NCBI GenBank assembly: GCA_038229135.1
Contig: JBBROS010000005.1
Span: forward strand, 55,096 to 119,095
DNA length: 64,000 bases
Origin: JBBROS01 sp038229135
GTDB lineage: Bacteria > Pseudomonadota > Alphaproteobacteria > Acetobacterales > Acetobacteraceae
Direction: 5' to 3'
The notes under the pieces are model-generated. The model searched no databases. It saw nothing but the letters and a program-made list of their open reading frames with translations, and was not told the origin of the DNA. The position numbers and the translations under genes were made by a program. Shown here piece by piece: positions 41,199 to 49,673 of the stretch (positions within the stretch are counted from its first letter, which is position 1; every line of letters begins with the position of its first letter).

Positions 41199-41474
41199 AT
41201 GCCCGACAATGCTGCGATCGAAGCTGCCATCCTGGACCTGACCGCCACCCGCGGGTGCGAGAAATCCATCTGCCCGAGCGAGGCGGCCCGGCTGGTCCAC
41301 CCCGAGGCGGAAGGCTGGCAGTCCCTCCTCGGCCCCGTCCGCCAGGCCGCCATCCGGCTGAGCCGCGCCGGGCGGATCGACATCTTGCGCAAAGGCAAGC
41401 CGGTTCCGCCCGAGCAGGTCCACGGCGTCATCCGCCTCCGCGCCAGGCCGCCCACGCCCGAGGAGCCCGCATGA
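41199..41474 (+). CDS. DUF3253 domain protein
   Basis: 91 residues; a small winged-helix-like protein with AILDLTATRGCEKSICPSEA, RLVHPEAEGWQSLLGPVR and AIRLSRAGRIDILRKGKPV, the conserved blocks of DUF3253. Function unknown. An in-frame TTG at 41178 is an alternative start. Its stop overlaps the start of the ABC exporter gene (ATGA), so the two are coupled, and the gap to the HIBCH-like gene is short. Confidence 0.82.
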   Translation: MPDNAAIEAAILDLTATRGCEKSICPSEAARLVHPEAEGWQSLLGPVRQAAIRLSRAGRIDILRKGKPVPPEQVHGVIRLRARPPTPEEPA

Positions 41475-43294
41475 TGCAGCGCAGCCTACGCACGATCCTG
41501 CGCGACGCCTGGCGCCTTACCGCGCCCTACTTCAACTCCGAGGAGCGCTGGGCCGCCCGCCTGCTCCTCCTCGTGGTGATCGCACTCAACCTCAGCCTCG
41601 TCGGCTTCAACGTCGTGCTCAATTTCTGGAGCGGCGCGATGTTCGACTCGCTGCAGCAGAAGGATGCGGCGCTCTTCACCAACCTCATCCTGTTCTGGCG
41701 CAGCGGCACCCTGTCCTTCTCCCTGTCGGACAAGGACACCTTCATCCCGGGCTTCGTCGCCCTCGCCACCGTCTACATCGCCATCGCCATCTACGCGATC
41801 TACCTCCGCCAGCTGCTCGAGATCCGCTGGCGCACCTGGCTCACCCACCGCCTGCTCGGGGAATGGCTGACGGACCGCGCCTACTACACCATGGGCCTGC
41901 AGACGGCCCAGGCTCAACCCGGCGCCAAACCCGGCGCCCAGCCCTATGCGGACAACCCGGACCAGCGCATCGCCGAAGACGTGCGGGACTTCACCCGCAA
42001 CGTCCTCGTCTACGGCATCAGCCTGATGCGCAACGTGGTCAGCGTCATCAGCTTCGGTTCCATCCTCTGGACGCTCTCGGGCATCGTCACCGTCTGGGGC
42101 GTGTCCATCCCCGGATACATGCTGTTCATCGCCATCGGCTACGCCATCGTCGGCACCTGGCTCACCCACCTGGTCGGCCGCCCACTCGTGGGCATCGAAT
42201 TCGACAAGCAGCGGCTCGAGGCGGATTTCCGCTACTCGCTCATCCGCGTGCGGGAGAACGCCGAAGGCGTGGCGCTCTACAATGGAGAGCGTATCGAGCG
42301 CCTGGCCCTGCTCGACCGCTTCGCCGCGGTCGTGGGCAACTGGCGCAGCTACATGTCGCGCGAGAAGTGGCTGAACATGCTCGTGAACGGCTACGGCCAG
42401 GTCGCGAGCATCTTTCCGCTCGTGGTCGCCTCGCCCCGCTACTTCGCCGGTGAGATCCAGCTGGGCGGCCTCACCCGCATCTCCGGCGCGTTCGGCCAGG
42501 TCCAGGCCTCGCTCAGCTGGTTCGTGGACCGCTACGACGCGCTGGCGGCACTCCGCGCCATCGTCGAGCGCCTTGCCGGGTTCCAGGCCGCCACGGCCGA
42601 CGCTCGCTCGCTCGCGCAGGGCGGGGTGCGCGTGCAGGCCGGGACGGAGCCGGACGTCAGCCTCGAGCACGTGCAGATCGCACTCCCAGGCGGCCGCGTG
42701 CTGATGGAGGACGGTAACTTCACCTTCCCGCAGGGCCAGGCGACCGTCATCTCCGGACGCTCCGGCAGCGGCAAGTCGACCCTGTTCCGCGCCCTGGCCG
42801 GCCTATGGCCGTTCGGCAGCGGCACGGTGCGCCGCCCCTCCGGTCGCACCCTGTTCCTGCCGCAGAAGCCCTACATCCCGCTGGGCACGCTCCGCAACGC
42901 CATTGCCTACCCCGACCCGGTGTCCGCCTACCCGGACGCGGCCGTCCGCGACGCGCTCGCAGCGTCCGGTCTGGGTGCGCTGGCACCTGAACTCGACGCC
43001 GACCAACCCTGGACGCAACGCCTCTCCGGCGGCGAACAGCAACGCCTCGCCGTCGCCCGCGCCCTCCTGCTCCGCCCCGACTGGCTCTATCTGGACGAAG
43101 CCACCTCCAGCCTCGACCCGGAAGCGCAATCTGAACTCTACGCCACCCTCCGCGAACATCTGCCCGGCACCACCCTCGTCTCCATCGCTCACCGCGCCGA
43201 CGTCGCCACCTTCCACGACACCAAGCTCGTCTTCAAAGACGGAACGCTTCTCCCTCTCTCCCTGGTAGAGGGAACCACACGACCGAGCCCATGA
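41471..43294 (+). CDS. SbmA/BacA-like ABC transporter, fused permease and ATPase
   Basis: 607 residues. The N-terminal half (six helices, RSLRTILRDAWRLTAPYFNSEE start) belongs to the SbmA/BacA-like YddA group that moves peptides, cobalamin or long-chain fatty acyl compounds; the C-terminal ATPase has Walker A GRSGSGKST, signature LSGGEQQRLAVARALL and Walker B WLYLDEATSSLD. The final residues (LPLSLVEGTTRPSP) are encoded by a REP-like element at 43248-43273, so the normal C-terminus has been slightly extended. Substrate unknown. Confidence 0.88.
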   Translation: MMQRSLRTILRDAWRLTAPYFNSEERWAARLLLLVVIALNLSLVGFNVVLNFWSGAMFDSLQQKDAALFTNLILFWRSGTLSFSLSDKDTFIPGFVALATVYIAIAIYAIYLRQLLEIRWRTWLTHRLLGEWLTDRAYYTMGLQTAQAQPGAKPGAQPYADNPDQRIAEDVRDFTRNVLVYGISLMRNVVSVISFGSILWTLSGIVTVWGVSIPGYMLFIAIGYAIVGTWLTHLVGRPLVGIEFDKQRLEADFRYSLIRVRENAEGVALYNGERIERLALLDRFAAVVGNWRSYMSREKWLNMLVNGYGQVASIFPLVVASPRYFAGEIQLGGLTRISGAFGQVQASLSWFVDRYDALAALRAIVERLAGFQAATADARSLAQGGVRVQAGTEPDVSLEHVQIALPGGRVLMEDGNFTFPQGQATVISGRSGSGKSTLFRALAGLWPFGSGTVRRPSGRTLFLPQKPYIPLGTLRNAIAYPDPVSAYPDAAVRDALAASGLGALAPELDADQPWTQRLSGGEQQRLAVARALLLRPDWLYLDEATSSLDPEAQSELYATLREHLPGTTLVSIAHRADVATFHDTKLVFKDGTLLPLSLVEGTTRPSP

Positions 43295-43296
43295 CG

Positions 43297-43330
43297 AAAA
43301 AAAAGGGCGCGTCCCTCGCAGGACGCGCCC
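43297..43330 (-). terminator. Rho-independent terminator of the CsbD gene
   Basis: Ten-base perfect stem GGGCGCGTCC (43305-43314) with GGACGCGCCC (43321-43330), loop of six, followed on the minus strand by eight T (the A-run 43297-43304). It sits 19 bp past the csbD stop. On the plus strand it has no T-run, so it mainly serves the minus-strand gene. Confidence 0.9.
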
Positions 43331-43349
43331 TGATCTGAGCCGGACGGGT

Positions 43350-43703
43350 TTACCGCCGGCGATAGACGACCTGCGGCGCCGGCTTCGTCGCCATCGCCAG
43401 CAGGAACCCGATGCCCGCCGCGATCAGCACCGCGGTGATCGGCCGCTCGTCCACCTTCTCGGCGATCATGTCGCCATACTCTTCCACCTGGTCCAGCAGC
43501 TGGGAGCCCTGGCCCGAGGAGATGTTGTCCACCGCGTCCCGCACGGTATCCTTGGCCTGGCCATAGGCCCGCTGCACCTTGCCGCCAGCCTTGTCCATCG
43601 CGCCGTCGGCCTTCAACTTCGTGTCGCCGGTCATGTCGCCAGCCAGGCTCTCCACCTTGCCGCCGATGTTCCGGGCCGTGCCTTCGAGGCGGTTCTCGTC
43701 CAT
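43350..43703 (-). CDS. CsbD-family stress protein with C-terminal membrane anchor
   Basis: 117 residues. The N-terminal ~50 residues (MDENRLEGTARNIGGKVES, DGAMDKAGGKVQRAYGQAKD) are the CsbD-like domain; the C-terminal part (VDERPITAVLIAAGIGFLLAM) is a DUF883-type anchor helix. CsbD-like proteins are induced by general stress in many bacteria; function unknown. AGGAG is eight bases before the ATG. Divergent from paaA; both promoters lie in 43704-43899. Confidence 0.88.
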   Translation of the reverse strand: MDENRLEGTARNIGGKVESLAGDMTGDTKLKADGAMDKAGGKVQRAYGQAKDTVRDAVDNISSGQGSQLLDQVEEYGDMIAEKVDERPITAVLIAAGIGFLLAMATKPAPQVVYRRR

Positions 43704-43788
43704 ATGCGCCACTCCTGTTGTTACGCGATGGCGAGACAACCCAACGGCGCCCCCTCGGGTTCCATCTCGGCAGACATTACAGAAATTC

Positions 43789-43818
43789 TTGCATGCCCCA
43801 CAAAATGTCACATATACT
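43789..43818 (+). promoter_or_regulatory. Putative sigma-70 promoter of the paa operon
   Basis: TTGCAT (43789-43794) and TATACT (43813-43818) are separated by 18 bases in a locally AT-rich stretch, 80 bp before paaA. It is the best promoter-like match in the divergent csbD-paaA gap. No PaaR- or PaaX-type palindrome was recognised. Confidence 0.45.
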
Positions 43819-43837
43819 GTCGGTAGGCGTCTGCCTT

Positions 43838-43874
43838 CTTCCTCTCCACCCTGGAGAGGGCCGGGGTGAGGGAC
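43838..43874. repeat. REP-like palindrome in the paaA leader
   Basis: CCTCTCC and GGAGAGG arms around ACCCT, followed by a GCCGGGGTGAGGG-type tail, the best-preserved form of the repeat family in this window. It lies in the untranslated leader of the paa operon, 26 bp before paaA. Confidence 0.6.
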
Positions 43875-43899
43875 TCCGCTAATCCAGGAGCCGCGTCGC

Positions 43900-44892
43900 A
43901 TGTACACGCAAGCCCTCAACGAACGCCCTGCCGCTAAGCCGACCGCCGTGGAAGATCCGGCCCGCATGGCAGCCTTCCAGGCCCGCATCGACGCGGAGGA
44001 CCGCATCGAGGCGAACGACTGGATGCCCGAAGCCTACCGCCGTACCCTCACGCGCCAGATCAGCCAGCATGCGCACAGCGAGATCGTGGGCCAGCTGCCC
44101 GAAGGCGCATGGCTCACCCGCGCCCCCAGCCTCCGCCGCAAGGCCGCCCTGCTTGCCAAGGTGCAGGATGAGTGCGGCCACGGCCTCTACCTGTATGCCG
44201 CCGCCGAGACCCTCGGCACCAGCCGCGAGGAGCTCACCGACCAGCTCCTCTCTGGCCGAGCCAAGTACAGCAGCATCTTCAATTACCCAACCCTCTCCTG
44301 GGCCGACATCGGCGCCATCGGCTGGCTCGTCGACGGTGCGGCCATCATGAACCAGATCCCCCTCTGCCGCTGCTCCTACGGCCCCTACGCCCGCGCCATG
44401 GTGCGCGTGTGCAAGGAGGAGAGCTTCCACCAGCGCCAGGGCTTCGAGATCATGATGACGCTCAGCCGCGGGACCGAGGCGCAGCACGCCATGGCGCAGG
44501 ATGCACTGAACCGCTGGTGGTGGCCCGCCATGATGATGTTCGGCCCGCCGGATGCCGAGAGCCAGCACTCCGACCAGTCCATGGCCTGGAAGATCAAGCG
44601 CTTCAGCAACGATGAGCTGCGCCAGCGCTTCATCGAGGCCATGGTCCCGCAGGCCGCCGCCCTGGGCCTCACCATCCCCGACCCGGCGCTCCACCAGGCC
44701 GCCGACGGCACCTGGCAGCACGGCCCCATCGACTGGGAGGAGTTCCGCCGCGTGCTCGGGGGGAATGGCCCCTGCAACCGGGAGCGCCTCGAGGCCCGCC
44801 GCACCGCGCATGCCGAGGGCGAATGGGTCCGTGAGGCCGCCCTGGCCCACGCCGCCAAGCGCCGCACCCGCGCCACCCCGCTCGCTGCATGA
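43900..44892 (+). CDS. paaA: 1,2-Phenylacetyl-CoA epoxidase, catalytic subunit A
   Basis: 330 residues. The diiron oxygenase subunit that epoxidises phenylacetyl-CoA. Carboxylate/His ligands are visible in LLAKVQDECGHGLYLY and VCKEESFHQRQGFE, the two EXXH motifs of the family. The start ATG opens with MYTQALNER, the typical PaaA N-terminus. First gene of an overlapping paaABCDE operon; paaB overlaps its stop by 4 bp. The ligase paaK and the later paa genes are not in the window. Confidence 0.97.
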   Translation: MYTQALNERPAAKPTAVEDPARMAAFQARIDAEDRIEANDWMPEAYRRTLTRQISQHAHSEIVGQLPEGAWLTRAPSLRRKAALLAKVQDECGHGLYLYAAAETLGTSREELTDQLLSGRAKYSSIFNYPTLSWADIGAIGWLVDGAAIMNQIPLCRCSYGPYARAMVRVCKEESFHQRQGFEIMMTLSRGTEAQHAMAQDALNRWWWPAMMMFGPPDAESQHSDQSMAWKIKRFSNDELRQRFIEAMVPQAAALGLTIPDPALHQAADGTWQHGPIDWEEFRRVLGGNGPCNRERLEARRTAHAEGEWVREAALAHAAKRRTRATPLAA

Positions 44893-45176
44893 CCGAAGCA
44901 CCCACACCCCTCTGGGAAGTCTTCATCCGCAGCCGCAACGGCCTGGCGCACAAGCATGCCGGCTCCGTCCACGCAGCCGACGCCACCATGGCGCTGCAGG
45001 CGGCGCGCGACGTCTACACCCGTCGTGGCGAAGGCCTCTCCCTCTGGGTGGTGCCCAGCAACGCCATCACCGCCAGCGACCCGGCCGACAAGGCCATGCT
45101 GTTCGAGCCCACCGCCAGCAAGATCTACCGCCACCCCACCTTCTACGAAGTGCCGGACGACGTGGGGCACATGTGA
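44889..45176 (+). CDS. paaB: 1,2-Phenylacetyl-CoA epoxidase subunit B
   Basis: 95 residues, the usual length. LWEVFIRSRNGLAHKHAGSV at the start and EPTASKIYRHPTFYEVP at the end are conserved PaaB blocks. PaaB bridges PaaAC dimers in the epoxidase complex and has no catalytic site. Overlaps paaA (ATGA) and paaC (GTGA). Confidence 0.96.
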   Translation: MTEAPTPLWEVFIRSRNGLAHKHAGSVHAADATMALQAARDVYTRRGEGLSLWVVPSNAITASDPADKAMLFEPTASKIYRHPTFYEVPDDVGHM

Positions 45177-45949
45177 GCGCCGCCACCTCGATCCGCGTCC
45201 AGGAAACCCCGCGGGTGCTGTTCATCCTGCGCCGGGCAGATGATGCGCTGGTGCTCGGCCATCGCCTCAGCGAGTGGTGCGGCCGCGCCCCCTCGCCAGA
45301 GGAGGACATCGCGCTGGCCAACATGGGCCTCGACTGCCTCGGCCAGGCCCGCTCGCTCTACCAGCACGCCGCCAGCCTCGAGGGCGGCGGCCACGACGAG
45401 GACGCGCTGGCCTACCTGAGGGACGCTGGGCAATACCGCAACCTGCTGATGCTCGAGCTTCCGCGCGGGGATTTCGCGCACACCATCGTCCGCCAGTTCC
45501 TCTACGCGGCCTTCATGGACCCGTGGTGGCACGCCATGACGGCAAGCACCGACCCCACCCTCGCCGCCATCGCCGCAAAGGCCGAGAAGGAGGTCGCCTA
45601 CCACCTGCGCCACGCTGCCGAATGGGTGATCCGCCTCGGCGACGGCACGGACGAGAGCCACCGTCGCGCGCAGGATGCGCTGGACCGCTTGATGCCCTAC
45701 GCCGGCGAGATGTTCGCCACCCCGGACGAGGCCTCCATGGTCGCGGAGGGCCTCTGCCCGGACCCCGAGACCCTGCGCCCGGCCTGGGATGCTGCATTGG
45801 ACGACGTGCTGGCGCAGGCCACCCTCGTGCGCCCGGCCACCCCATGGTCCCAGTCCGGCGGCCGCACCGGGCGCCACACGGAGCACCTCGGACCCATGTT
45901 GGCCGAGATGCAATCCCTCCCCCGCACCCACCCCGGCGCCACATGGTGA
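45173..45949 (+). CDS. paaC: 1,2-Phenylacetyl-CoA epoxidase structural subunit C
   Basis: 258 residues from a GTG start that overlaps the paaB stop (GTGA). Ferritin-like helical protein related to PaaA; MGLDCLGQARSLYQHAA, MDPWWHAMTAS and KAEKEVAYHLRHAAEWVIRLGD (shown only as landmarks) are family blocks. PaaC supports the catalytic subunit PaaA. No other start codon fits the frame near this point. Confidence 0.95.
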   Translation: MSAATSIRVQETPRVLFILRRADDALVLGHRLSEWCGRAPSPEEDIALANMGLDCLGQARSLYQHAASLEGGGHDEDALAYLRDAGQYRNLLMLELPRGDFAHTIVRQFLYAAFMDPWWHAMTASTDPTLAAIAAKAEKEVAYHLRHAAEWVIRLGDGTDESHRRAQDALDRLMPYAGEMFATPDEASMVAEGLCPDPETLRPAWDAALDDVLAQATLVRPATPWSQSGGRTGRHTEHLGPMLAEMQSLPRTHPGATW

Positions 45950-46425
45950 GCGCGCTCGCACAAGCGGCCTGGGACGCGGCGGCCACCGTGACGGACCCGG
46001 AGCTTCCCGTGCTCACCATCGCCGACCTCGGCGTGCTGCGGGACGTGCACGAGGACGCAGGCGCCGTCACGGTCGACATCACCCCCACCTACTCCGGCTG
46101 CCCGGCCATGAGCACCATCGCCCTCGAGGTCGAACTCGCCCTCGCCCGCGCCAACATCCCCGGCCGCGTCCGCCTCGTCCTGAGCCCGGCCTGGACCACG
46201 GACTGGATGACCGAGCACGGCCGCAACAAGCTCCGCGACTACGGGATCGCCCCACCAGGGCCCACCACCAGCCGCCGCGCCCTGTTTGGCGAGGAAACCG
46301 TCGCTTGCCCCCGTTGCGCCTCGACCCAGACCGAGCGCCTCGCGGAATTCGGCAGCACCGCCTGCAAGGCCCTCTGGCGCTGCCTGGCCTGCCGCGAACC
46401 CTTCGACCACTTCCGATGCCACTAA
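45943..46425 (+). CDS. paaD: PaaD-like epoxidase maturation protein
   Basis: 160 residues. DUF59 / MIP18-type domain (VTDPELPVLTIADLGVL, TPTYSGCPAMSTI) with a C-terminal zinc-finger-like segment (CPRC near residue 118 and CLAC near 150). PaaD is needed for epoxidase function, probably in iron-sulphur assembly of PaaE. ATG chosen at 45943; a GTG three bases later overlaps the paaC stop and is equally possible. Confidence 0.94.
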   Translation: MVSALAQAAWDAAATVTDPELPVLTIADLGVLRDVHEDAGAVTVDITPTYSGCPAMSTIALEVELALARANIPGRVRLVLSPAWTTDWMTEHGRNKLRDYGIAPPGPTTSRRALFGEETVACPRCASTQTERLAEFGSTACKALWRCLACREPFDHFRCH

Positions 46426-47543
46426 CCGCAACCAGCCTCCCTCCCCTCGCGGGAGGGGATGGGGAAGGGGTGGCAACGAGCACTCGCTTCCATCCGCTCA
46501 CGATCAAGCACGTCCAAAGGGAGACCGCAGACGCCCTCACCCTCACCCTGGACGTGCCGCCGCACCTCCGCGACGCCTTTGCCTTCACCCCAGGCCAATA
46601 CCTCACCCTCCGCACCACCCTCGAGGGCGAGGACACGCGCCGCTCCTACTCCGTCTGCTCCGGCCTCGATGACGGCGCCCTCCAGGTTGCCATAAAGCGC
46701 GTCGACGGCGGCCGGTTCTCCCCGTGGGCGCACGACACCCTCGCCCCCGGCCACACCCTCGCCGTCATGCCGCCGGCCGGCCGCTTCATTGTCCGCCCGG
46801 ACGCGACCGCCGCCCGCACCTATCTCGGCATCGCCGCAGGGTCCGGCATCACCCCCATCCTCTCCATCCTGAAATCCGTCCTCACCCGTGAGCCCGCCAG
46901 CCGCTTCGTGCTGCTCTACGGCAGCCGCAGCACCGCCGAAATCCTGTTCCGCGACGAGCTCGAGCAACTGAAGGATCGTTTCCTCAGCCGCATCTCCATC
47001 GTCCACGTCCTCTCCCGCGAGCAGCAGGATGTCCCCGTCCTCAACGGCCGCCTCGACGCTGCGAAGCTCCACGCCCTGCTCCCCGGCCTGCTGCCGGCCG
47101 GCCTCCCGGACGTCGCCCTCCTCTGCGGCCCTGGCGAGATGATCGAGGCGATGTTCGCCGCCCTCGCCGCCGCCGGCCTCCCGCCCGACCGCATCCTCAG
47201 CGAGCGTTTTTCCCCTGCCGGCACCACCCAACGCCCGCGCCCGGCCGCCCGCATTCTCGAGAGCGCCCTCACGGCCACCATCGTCAGCGACGGCCTGGCG
47301 ACCCGCGTGCCCGTCGGCCCCGACGAGACGGTGCTCGAGGCCGCCCTCCGCGCCGGGCTGGACCTCCCCTGGTCCTGCCGCGGCGGCATGTGCAGCACCT
47401 GCCGCGCCCGCGTCACGGACGGCGCCGTGACGATGGACGTGAACTACGGCCTCGAGCCTTGGGAAACCGAAGCCGGCTACGTCCTCACCTGCCAGGCCCG
47501 CCCCACCACGCCCCACGTGACGGTCGATTACGACCACGTCTGA
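46416..47543 (+). CDS. paaE: 1,2-Phenylacetyl-CoA epoxidase reductase subunit E
   Basis: 375 residues from the ATG used here. FAD domain (RRSYSVCSGL), NAD(P)H domain (GIAAGSGITPILSILKS) and a C-terminal plant-type 2Fe-2S ferredoxin (SCRGGMCSTCRA, then TCQA). It passes electrons from NADPH to the PaaAC diiron centre. The first 18 residues are encoded by a REP-like palindrome; an in-frame GTG at 46470, after a purine-rich site, gives a 357-residue form whose N-terminus is closer to that of relatives (FHPLTIKHV). The true start is therefore uncertain. Confidence 0.93.
   Translation: MPLTATSLPPLAGGDGEGVATSTRFHPLTIKHVQRETADALTLTLDVPPHLRDAFAFTPGQYLTLRTTLEGEDTRRSYSVCSGLDDGALQVAIKRVDGGRFSPWAHDTLAPGHTLAVMPPAGRFIVRPDATAARTYLGIAAGSGITPILSILKSVLTREPASRFVLLYGSRSTAEILFRDELEQLKDRFLSRISIVHVLSREQQDVPVLNGRLDAAKLHALLPGLLPAGLPDVALLCGPGEMIEAMFAALAAAGLPPDRILSERFSPAGTTQRPRPAARILESALTATIVSDGLATRVPVGPDETVLEAALRAGLDLPWSCRGGMCSTCRARVTDGAVTMDVNYGLEPWETEAGYVLTCQARPTTPHVTVDYDHV
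46437..46470. repeat. REP-like palindrome at the paaD-paaE junction
   Basis: CCTCCC and GGGAGG arms around CTCGC with a GATGGGGAAGGGG tail. It lies in frame between the two possible paaE start codons. Confidence 0.6.
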
Positions 47544-47610
47544 ACCTGGTGGGTCGGCCACGGGTGATTGCGGCAGGTCACCAGCGGCCTGCATGAGAAC
47601 GGTCCTGCCG

Positions 47611-47650
47611 TCCCCACTTCCCTTGCGGGAGGGGCCGGTGGAAGGGGGAG
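47611..47650. repeat. REP-like palindrome downstream of paaE
   Basis: TTCCCTTGCGGGAGGGG core with a CCGGTGGAAGGGGG tail, between the convergent paaE and GNAT genes. It may act as the terminator of both; the 149-bp gap holds nothing else recognisable. Confidence 0.55.
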
Positions 47651-47692
47651 CAACACGCTCGGGCCTGCCGTGTCGAGCGCGTCAGCCCCCGC

Positions 47693-48142
47693 CTATCGCG
47701 GCAGCACCGGCTTCACCATGTCCACGAACACCCACCCGGGCCGCCGCACGTTCGGCCGGCGCGCCACCTCGAGGGACCCGGCCTCGGCGTAGACCCGGAT
47801 GTTCCGTGCCATGAGCGCATTCGTGTAGAGCCGCACCTCCGGCACCCCGGCCCCGAGCGCCAACTCCCCCACGTACCGAAGCAAGTCTCGCCCTATCCCG
47901 CGCCCTTGCGCCTCCGGACGCACCGCCAGGCTGAACAGCAGCAGGTGGTCCGCCGAGACCTCGACCACGGCCAGGCCCAGGGCCGGCTCCCCCGCGAGCC
48001 ACACGCCCCCAGCCTCGATCCAGGGGGCGTAGTCCTCGTCCATCGGCAATGGCCGCTCCCCCAGGATCGGGATCCACGGCGTATACGCTGCATCGGTGAT
48101 GTCGCGGACGAGCCCCAGCTCGGCCATCGTCGCACGCCGCAT
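47693..48142 (-). CDS. GNAT family N-acetyltransferase
   Basis: 149 residues. The acetyl-CoA-binding motif VRPEAQGRGIGRDLLRYVGE and the later VRLYTNALMARNIRVYAEAG are typical of GCN5-related acetyltransferases. Its ATG overlaps the stop of the upstream glutamine amidotransferase-like gene (TGATG), so the two are coupled. Substrate unknown. Confidence 0.9.
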   Translation of the reverse strand: MRRATMAELGLVRDITDAAYTPWIPILGERPLPMDEDYAPWIEAGGVWLAGEPALGLAVVEVSADHLLLFSLAVRPEAQGRGIGRDLLRYVGELALGAGVPEVRLYTNALMARNIRVYAEAGSLEVARRPNVRRPGWVFVDMVKPVLPR

Positions 48143-48912
48143 CAATCGGCCGCGAGCTTCGCCCCCGCCCCCGCCCGCCCCTGCATGGCCGCCCCAAAGG
48201 CTGCGAAGATCGCGCGCGACACCGCATCCGTGGCGAAGTCGTATTCGGGATGCCACTGCACGCCGACCGTAAGCGCTGCCACGCCAGGCACCCGCACTGC
48301 CTCGATCGTCCCGTCTGGCGCCGTGCCCTCCACCACCAGGCCGGGCGCGAGCCGATCGATGCCCTGGTTGTGCAGCGTGTTCACCGCAATCCGCGGCGCG
48401 CCCGCCACCCGGTGCAGCCACGAGCCCGGCACGAGCGCGACATCGTGCGCCTTGCCCGTCCGCACGCGACCATCCGGATGCAGCGGCGTCGAGTGGTCCA
48501 TTCGCCCCGGCAAGTCCTGCAGACGCTGGTGGAGCGTGCCGCCAAGCGCCACGTTCAATTCCTGCAACCCCCGGCAGATCGCCAGGACCGGCACCCCTTG
48601 CGCGATCGCCGCCCGGATCAGCGGGAGCGTCGTCGCATCCCGGCTCGGGTCTTCGGGCGTCCCATCCGCATGCGGCGGGCCCTCGTAGAGGCTCGGCTGC
48701 ACGTTGGACCGGCTTCCCGTCAGGATCAGCCCATCGAGTCGGGCCAGCAGCGCATCGATGTCGGCCGCCGGGCCATTCGCCGGCAGCAGCACCGGAACAC
48801 CTCCAACGACCTGGTCCACCGCCCGAACGTAGGTGTCCGACGCAGCATGGTTCAGCATCCCGTAGATGCCAAACGCCTTAACGCAGCACGAAATGCCCAC
48901 CAGCGGCTTCAT
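48142..48912 (-). CDS. Gamma-glutamyl-gamma-aminobutyrate hydrolase family protein (class I GATase-like)
   Basis: 256 residues. The nucleophile elbow VLAICRGLQELNVALGG (Cys) and the His/Glu pair in GVQWHPEYDF define the PuuD-type glutamine amidotransferase-like hydrolases, which cleave gamma-glutamyl bonds in polyamine or GABA routes. The ATG MKPLVGISCC gives the standard N-terminus; an ATG eight codons upstream is possible. Not adjacent to the gadB block, so no link to GABA metabolism is claimed. Confidence 0.88.
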   Translation of the reverse strand: MKPLVGISCCVKAFGIYGMLNHAASDTYVRAVDQVVGGVPVLLPANGPAADIDALLARLDGLILTGSRSNVQPSLYEGPPHADGTPEDPSRDATTLPLIRAAIAQGVPVLAICRGLQELNVALGGTLHQRLQDLPGRMDHSTPLHPDGRVRTGKAHDVALVPGSWLHRVAGAPRIAVNTLHNQGIDRLAPGLVVEGTAPDGTIEAVRVPGVAALTVGVQWHPEYDFATDAVSRAIFAAFGAAMQGRAGAGAKLAAD

Positions 48913-48955
48913 CGCCCGATACTGTCCCCGAACCATTCAAGAGAGCAAGCCTGAC

Positions 48956-49597
48956 CTACCCCGCGCCGCCGCCCTGGTTGTTTTGGAAGAACTTTGGATC
49001 CACGAACTCGAACAGGTTGCCAGGGAACGCGCCACCCAGCTCCACGTTCGTCAGCGTCACCCGGGTTTCGTTGCGCTGCGGGTCCAGCACGGTCCATTGC
49101 CGCAGCGCGAGCGGGCCATCCGCAAAAATCAGCGTCAGCACCCCGTCGCCCGGTGACTTCGTCCGCACCAGCCCAACCTGCAGCTGCCCGGGCGCCCGCA
49201 CGAACGACACGATCGTGACCTCCCCCTGCAGCCGAAGGTTGTCCTGCAGCAGCAGGCCGAGCGGTGTGGAGCTCAGCGGGACGTTGCTCGTCTGCTTCAA
49301 TTGGCTGTCGTAGAACGTCAGCAGCCCGGCGTTGCCCACCAGCAGGAACGGCGCCGGCGGATCGTATTGGAACCGCATCCGCCCCGGCCGCGACAACCAG
49401 GCCTGCCCGCCACTCGTGCCGCCGTTCGGCGCCACCTGGAAGAATCGGGCCTTCAAGGTGCGTATCGCGTTCAGGTAGGCCTCGATCCGCCCAACATCCG
49501 CCCTGTCCTGCGGCGTGAGCACCGCCGGCCGAACCTGCGCCATGGCGGCGGCGGGCAACAGGGCGAGCGGCACGAGCAGAAGCGAGCGACGGTTCAT
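48956..49597 (-). CDS. lolA: Outer-membrane lipoprotein carrier protein LolA family
   Basis: 213 residues with a signal peptide (SLLLVPLALLPAAAMAQ). The half-barrel motifs IEAYLNAIRTLKARFFQV, GQAWLSRPGRMRFQYDPP and LEFV-type ending match LolA, the periplasmic chaperone that ferries lipoproteins to LolB. Divergent from bamD, with 76 bp between. Next to bamD, both genes serve outer-membrane biogenesis. Confidence 0.9.
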   Translation of the reverse strand: MNRRSLLLVPLALLPAAAMAQVRPAVLTPQDRADVGRIEAYLNAIRTLKARFFQVAPNGGTSGGQAWLSRPGRMRFQYDPPAPFLLVGNAGLLTFYDSQLKQTSNVPLSSTPLGLLLQDNLRLQGEVTIVSFVRAPGQLQVGLVRTKSPGDGVLTLIFADGPLALRQWTVLDPQRNETRVTLTNVELGGAFPGNLFEFVDPKFFQNNQGGGAG

Positions 49598-49673
49598 GTG
49601 ATGGATGTGGCACCGATCGATGTCCAGTTGAAGCCCGCTTCAACCCGGCCCCATCCATGATATATCCCGCTGC

